A stretch of DNA of 64,000 nt from Bacteroidaceae bacterium. Its GTDB lineage: Bacteria; Bacteroidota; Bacteroidia; Bacteroidales; Bacteroidaceae. The notes under the pieces were generated by a model that was not told where the DNA came from, ran no database searches, and worked only from the letters and a program-made list of their open reading frames with translations. The stretch is taken from NCBI GenBank assembly GCA_017448825.1, contig JAFSKR010000064.1:1-64000 (forward strand), written 5' to 3'. Positions 1 to 9,121 of the stretch are shown one piece after another. A program made the position numbers and the translations under genes. Each line of letters begins with the position of its first letter. Position 1 is the stretch's first letter.

Positions 1-3000
1 ACCAACGAGGAGCCTTACACCGCCCAACTGCTGAGTCCGCAGGGCGTGCTGATTGCCTCCACCGACACCCTCACTCTGAGTGGTCAGCCGATGGAGATGA
101 CCTTCAAGACGGTTCAGCCCATGCACACCGTGCAACTGACCGTACAGACACCTGCCGAAGAGGAGGGCGGCAACCCCACCGACGTGACCGACCAGACCAC
201 CATCGTCTGGATGGATGCCATGGGCAACCGCCTCGGCACGGGCAGCACCCTCGCCCGACAGGTGGAGGGCACCCGACTGCTCTACGGCATCACCCTGCCT
301 ACCGACTTGGCAGCCCGCTACGGTGTGCCGCCACGCACAGAACTGTTGGTGAAGGAAGCGACGGCACAGACCACCGTCACCCTCGCACAGCCCGACACCA
401 TCATCCTGAGTGGCAAGGTGACTGACACGGACGGCAAGCCCATCTCCATGGCAACCGTCACCGCCTCGCTGATGATGAACGGCACCGTGGGCAAGGTCTT
501 CACTGCCACCACCAACGCTCTGGGACGCTATGAACTGACCGCCCTGACTGGTGACCTCACCTTGAGTGCCAGTGCCAGCGGCTATGTGGCAGCGAGACGT
601 GCCTTCAGTGTGGTCGGTGGTTCCTCCACCGACATCGCCCCCATCCAACTCGCTCCCCTCTCAGGCCCCACCATCCACTACGACTTCACCTACACTGCCG
701 CCACCACCGCTGATGAGGAAGCCACCACGCTGCCTTACTACAACGACTACCAGAATGTTGTCGTCGCTGCCTACAACGAGACGACGGGTGAGGCGCTGGA
801 CAGCCTCATGGTGCAGTACCCCGAGGTGCAACTGTTGGACGGAGCCAAGGCGGGTGACCGCATCCGACTGACGGCATCGAGCCTGAAGGATGCCTTCATG
901 CCGGTGGAGGTGACGGTGACCCTCACTGATGAGGAAGAGAAGGCTGATTCCGTCACCTTCGCCCTGAAGGAGTTGGGCGGCGTGGAGGTGTCGTTCTTGC
1001 GGACAAGTAACCAGGCAGTGACGGCGGTCCTCTACGACGCTGACGGACTGCTGTGCCAGCAGGAGACCTTCGCCGAGGCGAGCCTCACCCTCACGGGACT
1101 GAAGGATGGCGACTACACCGTGGTGACCATGGGCAGCGACCCGCTGCTGAGCAAGATGCTCTACCTGAGCGACTACACCGCCGTGGGCATGGAAGCCGAC
1201 AAAGACTACGTGAGCAACAAGGTGAAGGTGGAGAGCGGTATCATCGCCGAGGTGACGAACGACCGCATCCCGACGCTGAATACAGCCCAGTTCTATTACA
1301 CCGATGATACAAAGACTCTCTTCATGTCGAACAAGACGGAGGTGAGCACCAGTTGCAACGTGACTCTGCGTGCTGAAATCGGTTTCAAGGAGGACATCAA
1401 GGAACGTGTGAGCAATGTGCGTCTGCTGGTCACGTATCCGACTAATATGGCTGAGTTTGTGGAAGGCTCTTCGATGACGGGCACGAAGATGGTGAGAGCC
1501 ACCGCCGAGGAAGGCAAGGTGACCATCCCTGTGGAGAACGACTACTTGGACGAGCCGACCCGCTTCATTCTCACCGCCCTCGACCAAGGCACGCTGATAG
1601 CATCGGCACAGGTGCAGTTCGACATCGACGGAAGTACGGTGACACAGCCCATCGGCTTCGCCACTTGCGATGTGAAGTACATGACGATTGTGGCACCAAA
1701 GAAGATTCATAAACTTTCATTCCCTGTCCGAGGCATGGCTCCAGCCCTTTCCTCTATCCGTGTGTATGCTGGCAATAACTTGATGGTGGGCGAAACGGAG
1801 GCATTGGCAGACGGCAGCTGGCAGTTGCATGTGGAACTGCCTGAGTGTCCCAACTTGACAACCATTCCCGTCTATGCCGTCATCACGACCAAGCAGGGAC
1901 GGGAGGCGAAGACCGAAAGAGTGGAAGTCAACTACACAAAGGATATGGTTCATCCACTGCATGTCTATATGTTCCCTCCGCTGGCGGATGAATGGCTCCA
2001 AGAAGGAAGAGGCACCTCCACTGGAACTGCTTACGTAGACTTCGACTTCGAGCATCCTGAAACGCTCAAAAACCAATGGTATGTTGCATATTTCCATGCA
2101 GGCAAGTCCAACTATACCTTTGAAATCGTGTTCAACACCACCGACCAGACCAAAGTAAAGGATGTCATTCTGATATACGAGACAAAGAAGGGTGTGACTG
2201 ACTATCTGGAAGCAAACTACGACAGCAATACAGGGCATTGGTTCTGCAGTGTCGATTTGCCGTGGGATGCTGTCACCACCGTGGATGTGGACTACTTAGA
2301 TGAATCAGACTTGCAGATGGATGCTGACCAACAGTTTGCCCAAACTCATTTTGTGGAATACTACAAGGAACTGATGACTGCCTTGAATGAAGAGGTGGAA
2401 CGCATCATCACCGCACTTGCCAGCGAGACCAACACCGATAAACGCAGGCAATTGATGAACGAACTGGCAGAGTTGATAGGTGTTGATGTGACAGGCATAG
2501 ACACAAAGACTGCCTCCAGCATCACACCCGAAGAGCTCTTTGTGGACATTGAGGAGACATTGGGGGAAGATGCTTTCGATATGAACGAGTTCATCAATGG
2601 GTTTGACCAGTACAACATGGACATGGGCAAGAACATGAGTATTGACCACACCACAGGTCTCAGTCCACAGCAACTGCTGGATGAAGGCTATAACGCCATC
2701 CTGATGACCGATGGAAACACGCTCTATGAACTTGTGGAGGATGGTCACTACGTGATGGTCGATTTTCAGAACGACTTCCGCTTGGAGACGACGAATGGAA
2801 AGGCAGCAGAGGCACTCGCACGCTACAGCCGGGCACGCAACGAGGAGGACTTCTCTACGAAGGTCAATCGAACTTTGGGGGAAATCATGTCTTGGTATGA
2901 CCAACTCAACACGGCGTATAATGTTATCAAGAAGGGTGCCGTTGATGCTTGTCTCGCCTTGCAGCCAATGATAAGCAATTTGACCAATAAGATAGAACTC

Positions 3001-5022
3001 TTCTATCGCGTCTATTATGCACCTGGTTCACCTGCCATATCCCCACAGAATCAGAAGAGTCTGGTCAACATGTGTACGAAGAAAGCGGTATTGGAGAACC
3101 TTAATGATGCCATGTCGCAAATGGCGATTGAGGGACTTGACATAGCCAAGGAAACGGAGAAATATCAGCAACTCGCTCCGAAAACATTCTTGGGGAAAGC
3201 GATGTCTGGCGCATTGAAAGTATTCAGTGGAATAGGACAGGTCTTCTCCTATGTCGCTATCCTCAGCGACCTCAAGGAAGGCTATGACAGGGTGAATGAG
3301 TTGAACAGCATCTGGCGCGAAGTTCCCGACCCTTGCACGGAAGACCAATTCAATGCCACGAGTTTGAGGAAGGATATTGAGGACTTCGCCATGTATCAAG
3401 GCTGGTACTTCATTGCCTTGGCAACATCCGACGTGCTTGCCACAGAGGCAATAGACAAGGGTGTTAAGGCCGTCGTAGGCTCTGGGGGACTCTCTATGAG
3501 TTCCGTGTTTGGAGGTATTTCTGCCACGCTTATCAAAATGGGCGCAAACTATCTCAACGACAGAACTTTTGAAGATAAAGTAAGCCATTATCAGGGCTCT
3601 ATTCGTCTTCTTCAATGCGACAAGGAATACAGGAAGAAACAAGATGCATGGTTCAGGGCTCGCCTTATAGTTGATAATCGTGAGCAACGTCCTAAAGTTC
3701 AGACTATTATCGACCCCTCTGGCTATGTCTATGAAGCCGTGGCGGACAACCGCGTGGAGGGTGCCACCGCTACTATCTACTTCAAGCAGACGGGTGAGGA
3801 CGAGTATGGCGACCTGCACGACGAGGTGGTGAAGTGGGATGCCACAGAGTTCCGTCAGGAGAATCCGCTGTTGACCGACGCAGAGGGCAAGTACGCTTGG
3901 GACGTGCCGCAGGGCTTGTGGCAGGTGAAGGTTGAGAAGGCGGGCTATGAGACGGCTTACTCCGACTGGCTGCCCGTGCCTCCTCCACAGTTGGACATCA
4001 ACATCCCGTTGGTAAGGAACACCCTGCCCGACGTGCAGGCAGCCCGTGCCTACGAGGACGGCGTGGAGGTGACCTTCAACGAGTATATGCGTCCAGAGTC
4101 ACTGACCACTGAACGGCTGATGCTCTCGCAGAACAGACAACCGCTGACCTGCACCATCAGCCAGCAGAACAGGAGCAAGGCGTACAACAGCAAAGACACC
4201 TACGTGTCGCGCATCAAGGTGAAGACCAACACACCGCTTGCCAGTGGCAGCAAGGTGCAGTTGACCGTGCGCCGTCAGGTGGAGGCATACAACGGCTTGC
4301 AGATGCAGAAGGACTACCAGCAGGAGTTCACCGTGGTGCGTGAGGTCTATGCCATCGGCACCGACTCCATCGTGGAGGTGGCAAAGGGTGAAGAACGCAC
4401 CATCACCATCCACGCCTTCCCAGCCTCAGCCGCACAGGGCATGAAGGTGACGGCGAAGAGCGTGATTGGCACCATCGCCACCGTGACGGGAGAAGCGACC
4501 TTCGATGCGAACGGTGAGGCACACCTGACCGTGACCGGCAAGGTGGGCGGACAGACAGCCCTGTTCCTGAGTTTGGAGAACTCGAAGGTGACGGCACAGT
4601 CGGTCATCATGGTGGAAGACCCGTCGCTGCTGCCCGTCTATGCCCCGACTGCATCGCACATCAGCGGCACCTACCTCATGGAGGACGAGAAGGTGACCTT
4701 GTCGTGCGAGACGAAGGATGCTGTCATCTGGTACACGACGGATGGCACCTGTCCATGCGACGAGAACGGCACACGCCATCAATACACGGCACCCATCTCC
4801 ATCACAGAGGCTGTCACCATCCGCGCATACGCCGTGAAGGGTGACGATGTCAGCCGCGTGGTGACCTTCACCTACGGCATCTACGACCCCGTTGGCATCC
4901 GTGAAACCACAACCACGGAAGAGGCAGAGACCTGGTACACCGTAGGTGGTGTGAGACTCGCCACGAAGCCAACGGCAAAGGGTGTGTACATCGTGAACGG
5001 GAAGAAAGTGGTGGTGAAGTGA
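1..5022 (+). CDS. Large secreted multidomain surface protein, 5' end missing
   Basis: The reading frame is open from the first base, so the true start and any signal peptide lie outside the window; the GTG at 46 is only an internal codon. About 1,673 residues are visible. A carboxypeptidase-regulatory-like beta-sandwich lies near nt 400-640 (SGKVTDTDGKPI, then NALGRYEL) and a second related domain near nt 3718-4010 (LLTDAEGKYAWDVPQG). A chitobiase-C-terminal-like fold is seen near nt 4640-4890 (WYTTDGT, then RAYAVKG). The last 45 residues (WYTVGGVRLATKPTAKGVYI and a basic end) resemble the C-terminal sorting segment common on secreted Prevotella proteins. The middle (about nt 2300-3700) is largely helical and I do not recognise it; it is AT-richer than both flanks. 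Inference: an exported surface protein or adhesin of unknown ligand. Confidence 0.75.
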   Translation, partial: TNEEPYTAQLLSPQGVLIASTDTLTLSGQPMEMTFKTVQPMHTVQLTVQTPAEEEGGNPTDVTDQTTIVWMDAMGNRLGTGSTLARQVEGTRLLYGITLPTDLAARYGVPPRTELLVKEATAQTTVTLAQPDTIILSGKVTDTDGKPISMATVTASLMMNGTVGKVFTATTNALGRYELTALTGDLTLSASASGYVAARRAFSVVGGSSTDIAPIQLAPLSGPTIHYDFTYTAATTADEEATTLPYYNDYQNVVVAAYNETTGEALDSLMVQYPEVQLLDGAKAGDRIRLTASSLKDAFMPVEVTVTLTDEEEKADSVTFALKELGGVEVSFLRTSNQAVTAVLYDADGLLCQQETFAEASLTLTGLKDGDYTVVTMGSDPLLSKMLYLSDYTAVGMEADKDYVSNKVKVESGIIAEVTNDRIPTLNTAQFYYTDDTKTLFMSNKTEVSTSCNVTLRAEIGFKEDIKERVSNVRLLVTYPTNMAEFVEGSSMTGTKMVRATAEEGKVTIPVENDYLDEPTRFILTALDQGTLIASAQVQFDIDGSTVTQPIGFATCDVKYMTIVAPKKIHKLSFPVRGMAPALSSIRVYAGNNLMVGETEALADGSWQLHVELPECPNLTTIPVYAVITTKQGREAKTERVEVNYTKDMVHPLHVYMFPPLADEWLQEGRGTSTGTAYVDFDFEHPETLKNQWYVAYFHAGKSNYTFEIVFNTTDQTKVKDVILIYETKKGVTDYLEANYDSNTGHWFCSVDLPWDAVTTVDVDYLDESDLQMDADQQFAQTHFVEYYKELMTALNEEVERIITALASETNTDKRRQLMNELAELIGVDVTGIDTKTASSITPEELFVDIEETLGEDAFDMNEFINGFDQYNMDMGKNMSIDHTTGLSPQQLLDEGYNAILMTDGNTLYELVEDGHYVMVDFQNDFRLETTNGKAAEALARYSRARNEEDFSTKVNRTLGEIMSWYDQLNTAYNVIKKGAVDACLALQPMISNLTNKIELFYRVYYAPGSPAISPQNQKSLVNMCTKKAVLENLNDAMSQMAIEGLDIAKETEKYQQLAPKTFLGKAMSGALKVFSGIGQVFSYVAILSDLKEGYDRVNELNSIWREVPDPCTEDQFNATSLRKDIEDFAMYQGWYFIALATSDVLATEAIDKGVKAVVGSGGLSMSSVFGGISATLIKMGANYLNDRTFEDKVSHYQGSIRLLQCDKEYRKKQDAWFRARLIVDNREQRPKVQTIIDPSGYVYEAVADNRVEGATATIYFKQTGEDEYGDLHDEVVKWDATEFRQENPLLTDAEGKYAWDVPQGLWQVKVEKAGYETAYSDWLPVPPPQLDINIPLVRNTLPDVQAARAYEDGVEVTFNEYMRPESLTTERLMLSQNRQPLTCTISQQNRSKAYNSKDTYVSRIKVKTNTPLASGSKVQLTVRRQVEAYNGLQMQKDYQQEFTVVREVYAIGTDSIVEVAKGEERTITIHAFPASAAQGMKVTAKSVIGTIATVTGEATFDANGEAHLTVTGKVGGQTALFLSLENSKVTAQSVIMVEDPSLLPVYAPTASHISGTYLMEDEKVTLSCETKDAVIWYTTDGTCPCDENGTRHQYTAPISITEAVTIRAYAVKGDDVSRVVTFTYGIYDPVGIRETTTTEEAETWYTVGGVRLATKPTAKGVYIVNGKKVVVK

Positions 5023-5034
5023 ACATATAAACAA

Positions 5035-5145
5035 ACTAAAAGTTAAAAACTAAAAACTAAAAGTGAGAGTATGCTCTGTCAACAGGAGGCTGAGGTAACT
5101 TTAACTTTTAGTTTTTAGTATTTAATTTTTAGTTTTCAGCATACT
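5035..5145. repeat. AT-rich long inverted repeat, family A copy 1
   Basis: Arms built from repeated AAAAACT units (left arm 5045-5064, right arm about 5103-5119, with further TTTTTAGTTTT to 5136) surround a loop containing TCTGTCAACAGGAGGC. Nearly the same loop occurs at 42,790-42,820 and, reversed, at 41,320-41,345. It lies just after the large surface-protein gene and could form a strong hairpin in RNA. Confidence 0.7.
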
Positions 5146-5236
5146 TTTTCCATCAGAAAGTCCTCAGTTCTGATGAAAGTTTCACCTTTTAACAACTTTT
5201 TTGTTTTGAAACTTTCGTGATTCACTTTTTTTTTCG

Positions 5237-5244
5237 CATATTTG
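5237..5244 (+). promoter_or_regulatory. Possible -7 element upstream of rubrerythrin
   Basis: CATATTTG matches TAnnTTTG at seven of eight positions, about 120 nt before the rubrerythrin start. No clear -33 TTTG is at the expected distance. An 8-bp inverted repeat (CATCAGAA 5151-5158, TTCTGATG 5168-5175) lies upstream. Weak call. Confidence 0.35.
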
Positions 5245-5365
5245 CAAACAGAAATCAAAAAATCATTTACTCCGTTTGTGAGTTTATGAATGAGCCTTTC
5301 GGCTGGACGAAACTTAAAAACCTAAAAACTAAAATATTTACTAACTCTTAAAAATCTAACATTTT

Positions 5366-5932
5366 ATGGCTAAAAAATGGGTATGCCCCGTGTGTGGGTA
5401 TGTATATGAGGGAGAGAACCCTCCAGAGAAGTGTCCTCAGTGCAAGGTGCCTGGCGAAAAGTTCAAGCTGAAGGAAGAAAGCGAGGGAGGACTGAAATTT
5501 GCTTGTGAACATGAAGTGGGTGTGGCTAAGGCCATTCCAGAAGGTGAGGAAGGTGACTTCATCCGCCAGGGCCTGAAGAACGATTTCATGGGTGAGTGTA
5601 CCGAGGTGGGCATGTATCTGGCAATGGCTCGTCAGGCTGACCGAGAAGGCTATCCCGAAGTGGCTGAGGCGTTCCGTCGCTATGCGTATGAGGAGGCTGA
5701 CCATGCTTCTCGCTTTGCTGAACTGCTCGGCGAGGTGGTGTGGGACACGAAAACCAACCTGAAGCGCCGCATGGAAGCCGAGGAAGGTGCTTGTGCCGGC
5801 AAACTGAAAGTGGCTCAGCTGGCCAAGAAGCTCAACCTCGACGCTATCCACGACACGGTTCATGAGATGGCAAAAGACGAGGCACGTCATGGTGCTGGCT
5901 TCCAAGGTTTGTATAACAGATATTTTAAGTAG
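5366..5932 (+). CDS. rbr: Rubrerythrin with N-terminal rubredoxin domain (reverse type)
   Basis: A 188-residue non-haem iron protein that reduces hydrogen peroxide, defending anaerobes from oxidative stress in the cytosol. The rubredoxin-like FeS4 domain is at the N-terminus (CPVC at 7-10, CPQC at 23-26) and the ferritin-like di-iron four-helix domain follows, with E-x-x-H-type ligand motifs (EEADH and, near the end, DEARH). In classical rubrerythrin the order is the opposite, so this is the 'reverse' arrangement known from clostridia and Bacteroidales. A stand-alone rubredoxin, a likely electron donor, starts 100 bp downstream. Confidence 0.93.
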   Translation: MAKKWVCPVCGYVYEGENPPEKCPQCKVPGEKFKLKEESEGGLKFACEHEVGVAKAIPEGEEGDFIRQGLKNDFMGECTEVGMYLAMARQADREGYPEVAEAFRRYAYEEADHASRFAELLGEVVWDTKTNLKRRMEAEEGACAGKLKVAQLAKKLNLDAIHDTVHEMAKDEARHGAGFQGLYNRYFK

Positions 5933-6032
5933 AAATCGGTTTTACGGTTATGCGGTTCTTTAACACCGTGCAACCGTACAACCACAAAAGCGTACAACCG
6001 TATAATTACAAAACCCCAAAACCGTAATAATT
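5933..6032. repeat. Intergenic imperfect repeats between rubrerythrin and rubredoxin
   Basis: The 100-bp gap contains two near copies of CGTACAACC followed by a short A/C-rich tail, and ends with AAAACCGTAA, the approximate complement of TTACGGTT at its beginning. RNA from it could fold into a hairpin between the two genes. No function is evident. Confidence 0.4.
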
Positions 6033-6191
6033 ATGAAGAAATATGTTTGTGACACCTGCGGTTGGGAGTACGACCCAGAAGTAGGTTATCCAGAAGGTGG
6101 CATTGAGCCAGGTACAGCGTTTGAAGACCTGCCCGATGATTTTGAGTGCCCATTGTGTGGCGTAGGGAAAGACGAGTTTTCAGAAGCATAA
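6033..6191 (+). CDS. Rubredoxin
   Basis: A 52-residue protein starting [18 protein letters not shown]. Four cysteines in two CxxC-type knuckles (C6/C9 and C39/C42) bind a single iron, and the length is exactly that of small rubredoxins. It probably passes electrons to the rubrerythrin encoded just upstream. The ATG is preceded by an A/T-rich leader. Only 3 nt separate its stop from the dusB start, so the two are probably cotranscribed. Confidence 0.95.
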   Translation: MKKYVCDTCGWEYDPEVGYPEGGIEPGTAFEDLPDDFECPLCGVGKDEFSEA

Positions 6192-6194
6192 TCG

Positions 6195-7223
6195 GTGAAC
6201 ATTCGAGACATCCAACTAAGTGAAAAGCCTGTTCTGTTGGCTCCGATGGAGGACGTGACAGATCAGGCTTTTAGGCTTTTGTGCAAGGAGTTCGGAGCGA
6301 GCATGGTGTATTCGGAGTTCGTCAGTGCCGATGCCCTCATCCGCAGTGTGAACCGCTCGTTGGAGAAGATACGGGTGGACGACCAAGAGCGACCTGTCGC
6401 CATTCAAATCTATGGCCGTGACGTGCCGAGCATGGTGGAGGCTGCCCAAATCGTGGAGAGCGAGGCACACCCCGACATCTTGGACATCAACTTTGGTTGT
6501 CCCGTGAAGAAGGTGGCTGGCAAAGGGGCTGGTGCAGGGATGCTGAAGAATGTGCCCTTGATGCTTGATATCACCCGTGAAGTGGTGAAAGCCGTCAAAA
6601 TTCCAGTGACGGTGAAGACACGTTTGGGATGGGACAACCAAAATAAAATCATTGTCTCGCTGGCAGAACAACTACAGGACTGTGGCATCGAAGCACTCAC
6701 CATTCATGGACGCACCCGTAGCCAAATGTATCAGGGAGAAGCAGACTGGACGCTTATTGGCGAGGTGAAGGCAAATCCCCGAATGCACATCCCCATCATC
6801 GGCAACGGCGACATCTGCACGGCTGAACAGGCTGACGAGGCGTTCAAGCGATATGGAGTAGATGGTGTGATGATAGGCAGGGCTACCTTTGGGCAACCTT
6901 GGCTCTTTAAGGATGTGCGCACCTATCTTGACACGGGCAAGCATGACGAGACGATGACATTGGATTGGAAGATGGCTGTACTTAAACGTCAAGTGCAGAA
7001 GAGCGTCGAGTATTCTCTTCGTGAGGACAATGCCTTGAAGGAAAGAAAACGTACGGAGTTGGGCGGCATCATGCACGTGCGCCGCCATTTGGCAAACAGC
7101 CCCCTCTTCAAGGGCATCCCCGACTTCCGTCAGACACGCATCAAGATACTGCGTGCCGAGACACAAGAGGAACTTTTCGCCTTATTGGACGAGGCAAAAG
7201 AAAGAATCACAAGCCTTGGTTGA
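6195..7223 (+). CDS. dusB: tRNA-dihydrouridine synthase
   Basis: A 342-residue FMN-dependent enzyme that reduces uridine to dihydrouridine in tRNA. It begins with the TIM-barrel signature APMEDVTDQAFR (16-27), has NFGCPVKKV with catalytic Cys102, then GAGAGML, and a later GNGDI phosphate-binding segment. The start is GTG at 6195, 3 nt after the rubredoxin stop; this gives the usual family N-terminus. Length is normal for bacterial DusB. Confidence 0.93.
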   Translation: MNIRDIQLSEKPVLLAPMEDVTDQAFRLLCKEFGASMVYSEFVSADALIRSVNRSLEKIRVDDQERPVAIQIYGRDVPSMVEAAQIVESEAHPDILDINFGCPVKKVAGKGAGAGMLKNVPLMLDITREVVKAVKIPVTVKTRLGWDNQNKIIVSLAEQLQDCGIEALTIHGRTRSQMYQGEADWTLIGEVKANPRMHIPIIGNGDICTAEQADEAFKRYGVDGVMIGRATFGQPWLFKDVRTYLDTGKHDETMTLDWKMAVLKRQVQKSVEYSLREDNALKERKRTELGGIMHVRRHLANSPLFKGIPDFRQTRIKILRAETQEELFALLDEAKERITSLG

Positions 7224-7282
7224 AAATCAACGGTTTATCTACAAAGAAAAGCAGGAAAAGTTGAAGTATATACCTCAAATTA

Positions 7283-7314
7283 TTTTGTTTTCTCAAAAAT
7301 TCACCTTATCTTTG
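7283..7314 (+). promoter_or_regulatory. Bacteroidetes-type promoter for the beta-barrel gene
   Basis: TTTTG at 7283-7287 and TATCTTTG at 7307-7314 are separated by 19 nt, the spacing expected for the primary sigma factor of Bacteroidetes (-33 TTTG, -7 TAnnTTTG). The gene begins 60 nt downstream. Confidence 0.75.
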
Positions 7315-7374
7315 CAAGCTGAACACAGAAATCTATTTACCACCTATTCTCTAAACTACTAACAACTCAACTCT

Positions 7375-8118
7375 ATGAAAAGGATATTGACGCTTGTATT
7401 GCTGTCGATGCTGCTAATGCCAGCGTACAGCCAAATTAAGTGGAAAAAGGATAAGAAGGATTGGTTTGTGGGCGGTCAACTGGCTGCAAACTATGCGGTG
7501 GCTGATAACATCACCGACCACCCCCCCTTCAAGTATTTTGGCAATGCGTTAGGCCTGGGGTTCAACGTCTATGCCGGTAAGTTCTTCACGCCAAAAATCG
7601 GCGCAAGACTTAGTCTGGGTTACGCTGATGTGAGGAACCGAGGCGACCATGAGTATGTGAACGCCAAGAACATGAGAGTGTGGTCTAATCCTCAGTATCA
7701 GGACTTCAGTGACTATTTCGGGCATCATGGTTATTACCATTTCGGAGCGTTCAACGTGTATGGCGATGCCTTGTTCGATTTTACTGCCATGAGCACCTCG
7801 AAAGAACACGCCTTCCATGTGTTAGGCTTGGCTGGTCTGGGGCTTTCCATGACAGGGGAAAAAAGTCTTTATCCAACGTCGATTGCCAATCAGGAAGATA
7901 TTGACCGCGCGCTGAAAGTCCTTGCCAAGGATAAGGATGGTGGCACGTTCTTCACGTTCCGCCTGGGTTTTATCCTCGACTATCGTGTCAGCTCGAATGT
8001 CTCCCTGAACTTTGAAGGTGACTTGAACATCTATGGCGACAAGTTCGACGGCATCGACTATGACGAGCCCCTTGATTTTCTCCTCATCGGCTCTCTGGGT
8101 TTGACCTACTATTTTTAA
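7375..8118 (+). CDS. Outer-membrane beta-barrel protein
   Basis: A 247-residue protein with a clear signal peptide (about residues 1-20, ending PAYSQ) and no lipobox cysteine. The rest alternates aromatic and polar residues in beta-hairpins (for example LGFNVYAGKFFTPKIGARLS) and ends in an aromatic residue (LGLTYYF), as expected for barrels inserted by BamA. It resembles the OmpA/OprF-like 'outer membrane beta-barrel' families of Bacteroidales. The substrate or role is not recognisable. It has its own promoter and is not obviously in an operon. Confidence 0.8.
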   Translation: MKRILTLVLLSMLLMPAYSQIKWKKDKKDWFVGGQLAANYAVADNITDHPPFKYFGNALGLGFNVYAGKFFTPKIGARLSLGYADVRNRGDHEYVNAKNMRVWSNPQYQDFSDYFGHHGYYHFGAFNVYGDALFDFTAMSTSKEHAFHVLGLAGLGLSMTGEKSLYPTSIANQEDIDRALKVLAKDKDGGTFFTFRLGFILDYRVSSNVSLNFEGDLNIYGDKFDGIDYDEPLDFLLIGSLGLTYYF

Positions 8119-8212
8119 TATGAAAGATTCCTGCATATTTTATCGCAGCTAAAACTTTACCCTTTTTTCTCTAAACTAATTAATCTAATTAATAAGTATA
8201 ATAATAGCAACT

Positions 8213-9022
8213 ATGGCTGATTTATCAAATTTTTCTTTGGAAGGTAAGAACGCATGGATTACAGGTGCTTCTTACGGTATCGGTTTCAACATCGCCAAGG
8301 CTTTTGTGAAAGCTGGTGCCAACATGATTGTGTTCAACGACATCAACGAGGCAGCCTTGCAGCGTGGTCTCGACAACTACAAGGAGGCTGGCATCACGAA
8401 CGTGAAGGGTTATGTGTGTGACGTGACCAACGAGGCTGGCGTGAAAGCACTTGTTGACACCATCCACAAGGAAGTGGGTCAGATTGACATCCTTGTGAAC
8501 AACGCAGGTATCATCAAGCGTATCCCAATGCATGAGATGGCACGTGCAGAGTTCCAACAGGTCATCGACATCGACCTGGTGGCACCATTCATTTGTGCCA
8601 GTGCTGTGCTGCCTGAGATGATGGAGCGCAAGGAGGGCAAGATCATCAACATCTGCTCGATGATGAGCGAGTTGGGTCGTGAGACCGTGAGTGCCTACGC
8701 TGCTGCCAAGGGTGGCTTGAAGATGTTGACCCGCAACATCTGCTCAGAGTATGGCGAGTACAACATCCAATGCAACGGTATCGGTCCAGGCTATATCGCC
8801 ACGCCTCAGACGGCTCCATTGCGCGAACGTCAACCCGACGGCTCTCGTCATCCGTTCGATTCGTTCATCTGTGCCAAGACTCCAGCTGGCCGTTGGCTCG
8901 ACCCATCCGAATTGGGTGGTCCCGCAGTGTTCTTGGCTTCTCATGCCTCTGATGCTGTGAACGGACACGTGCTCTACGTGGACGGCGGCATTTTGGCTTA
9001 CATCGGAAAGCAACCGAAATAA
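8213..9022 (+). CDS. SDR oxidoreductase, gluconate 5-dehydrogenase-like
   Basis: A 269-residue classical short-chain dehydrogenase. The NAD(P)-binding motif TGASYGIG is at 18-25, NNAG at 96-99, and the catalytic Ser149, Tyr162 and Lys166 (YAAAK) are all present. It matches the Bacteroidales proteins annotated as gluconate 5-dehydrogenase or 2-deoxy-D-gluconate 3-dehydrogenase (KduD-like), which interconvert keto- and hydroxy-sugar acids in hexuronate or pectin breakdown. No pectin genes are next to it, so the exact substrate is open. A 95-nt A/T-rich leader precedes the ATG. Confidence 0.85.
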   Translation: MADLSNFSLEGKNAWITGASYGIGFNIAKAFVKAGANMIVFNDINEAALQRGLDNYKEAGITNVKGYVCDVTNEAGVKALVDTIHKEVGQIDILVNNAGIIKRIPMHEMARAEFQQVIDIDLVAPFICASAVLPEMMERKEGKIINICSMMSELGRETVSAYAAAKGGLKMLTRNICSEYGEYNIQCNGIGPGYIATPQTAPLRERQPDGSRHPFDSFICAKTPAGRWLDPSELGGPAVFLASHASDAVNGHVLYVDGGILAYIGKQPK

Positions 9023-9121
9023 AGCCCCCCCAAAGGGGGAGGCTATGCAGATGGGTTCTCGGAAGAAAGCAAATGAACGACAAAGTGGAAGCCCTCCCCC
9101 TTCAGGGGCAGGGGGGCTTCT
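9023..9121. repeat. GC-rich palindromic element (family B) overlapping the rnhB N-terminus
   Basis: Left arm AGCCCCCCCAAAGGGGGAGG (about 9024-9043) pairs imperfectly with the C/G-rich right arm at about 9091-9120 (CCCTCCCCCTTCAGGGG and a following G run). The loop contains the ATG codons at 9045 and 9051 used by rnhB. Related elements occur at 9459-9560, 29,863-29,987 and 30,468-30,612. Confidence 0.7.

Noticed and set aside
661-1710. Open frame of about 350 codons on the minus strand inside the giant surface protein.
   Set aside because: High G+C of the real gene removes stop codons from the opposite strand; the translation is rich in His/Arg and shows no domain.
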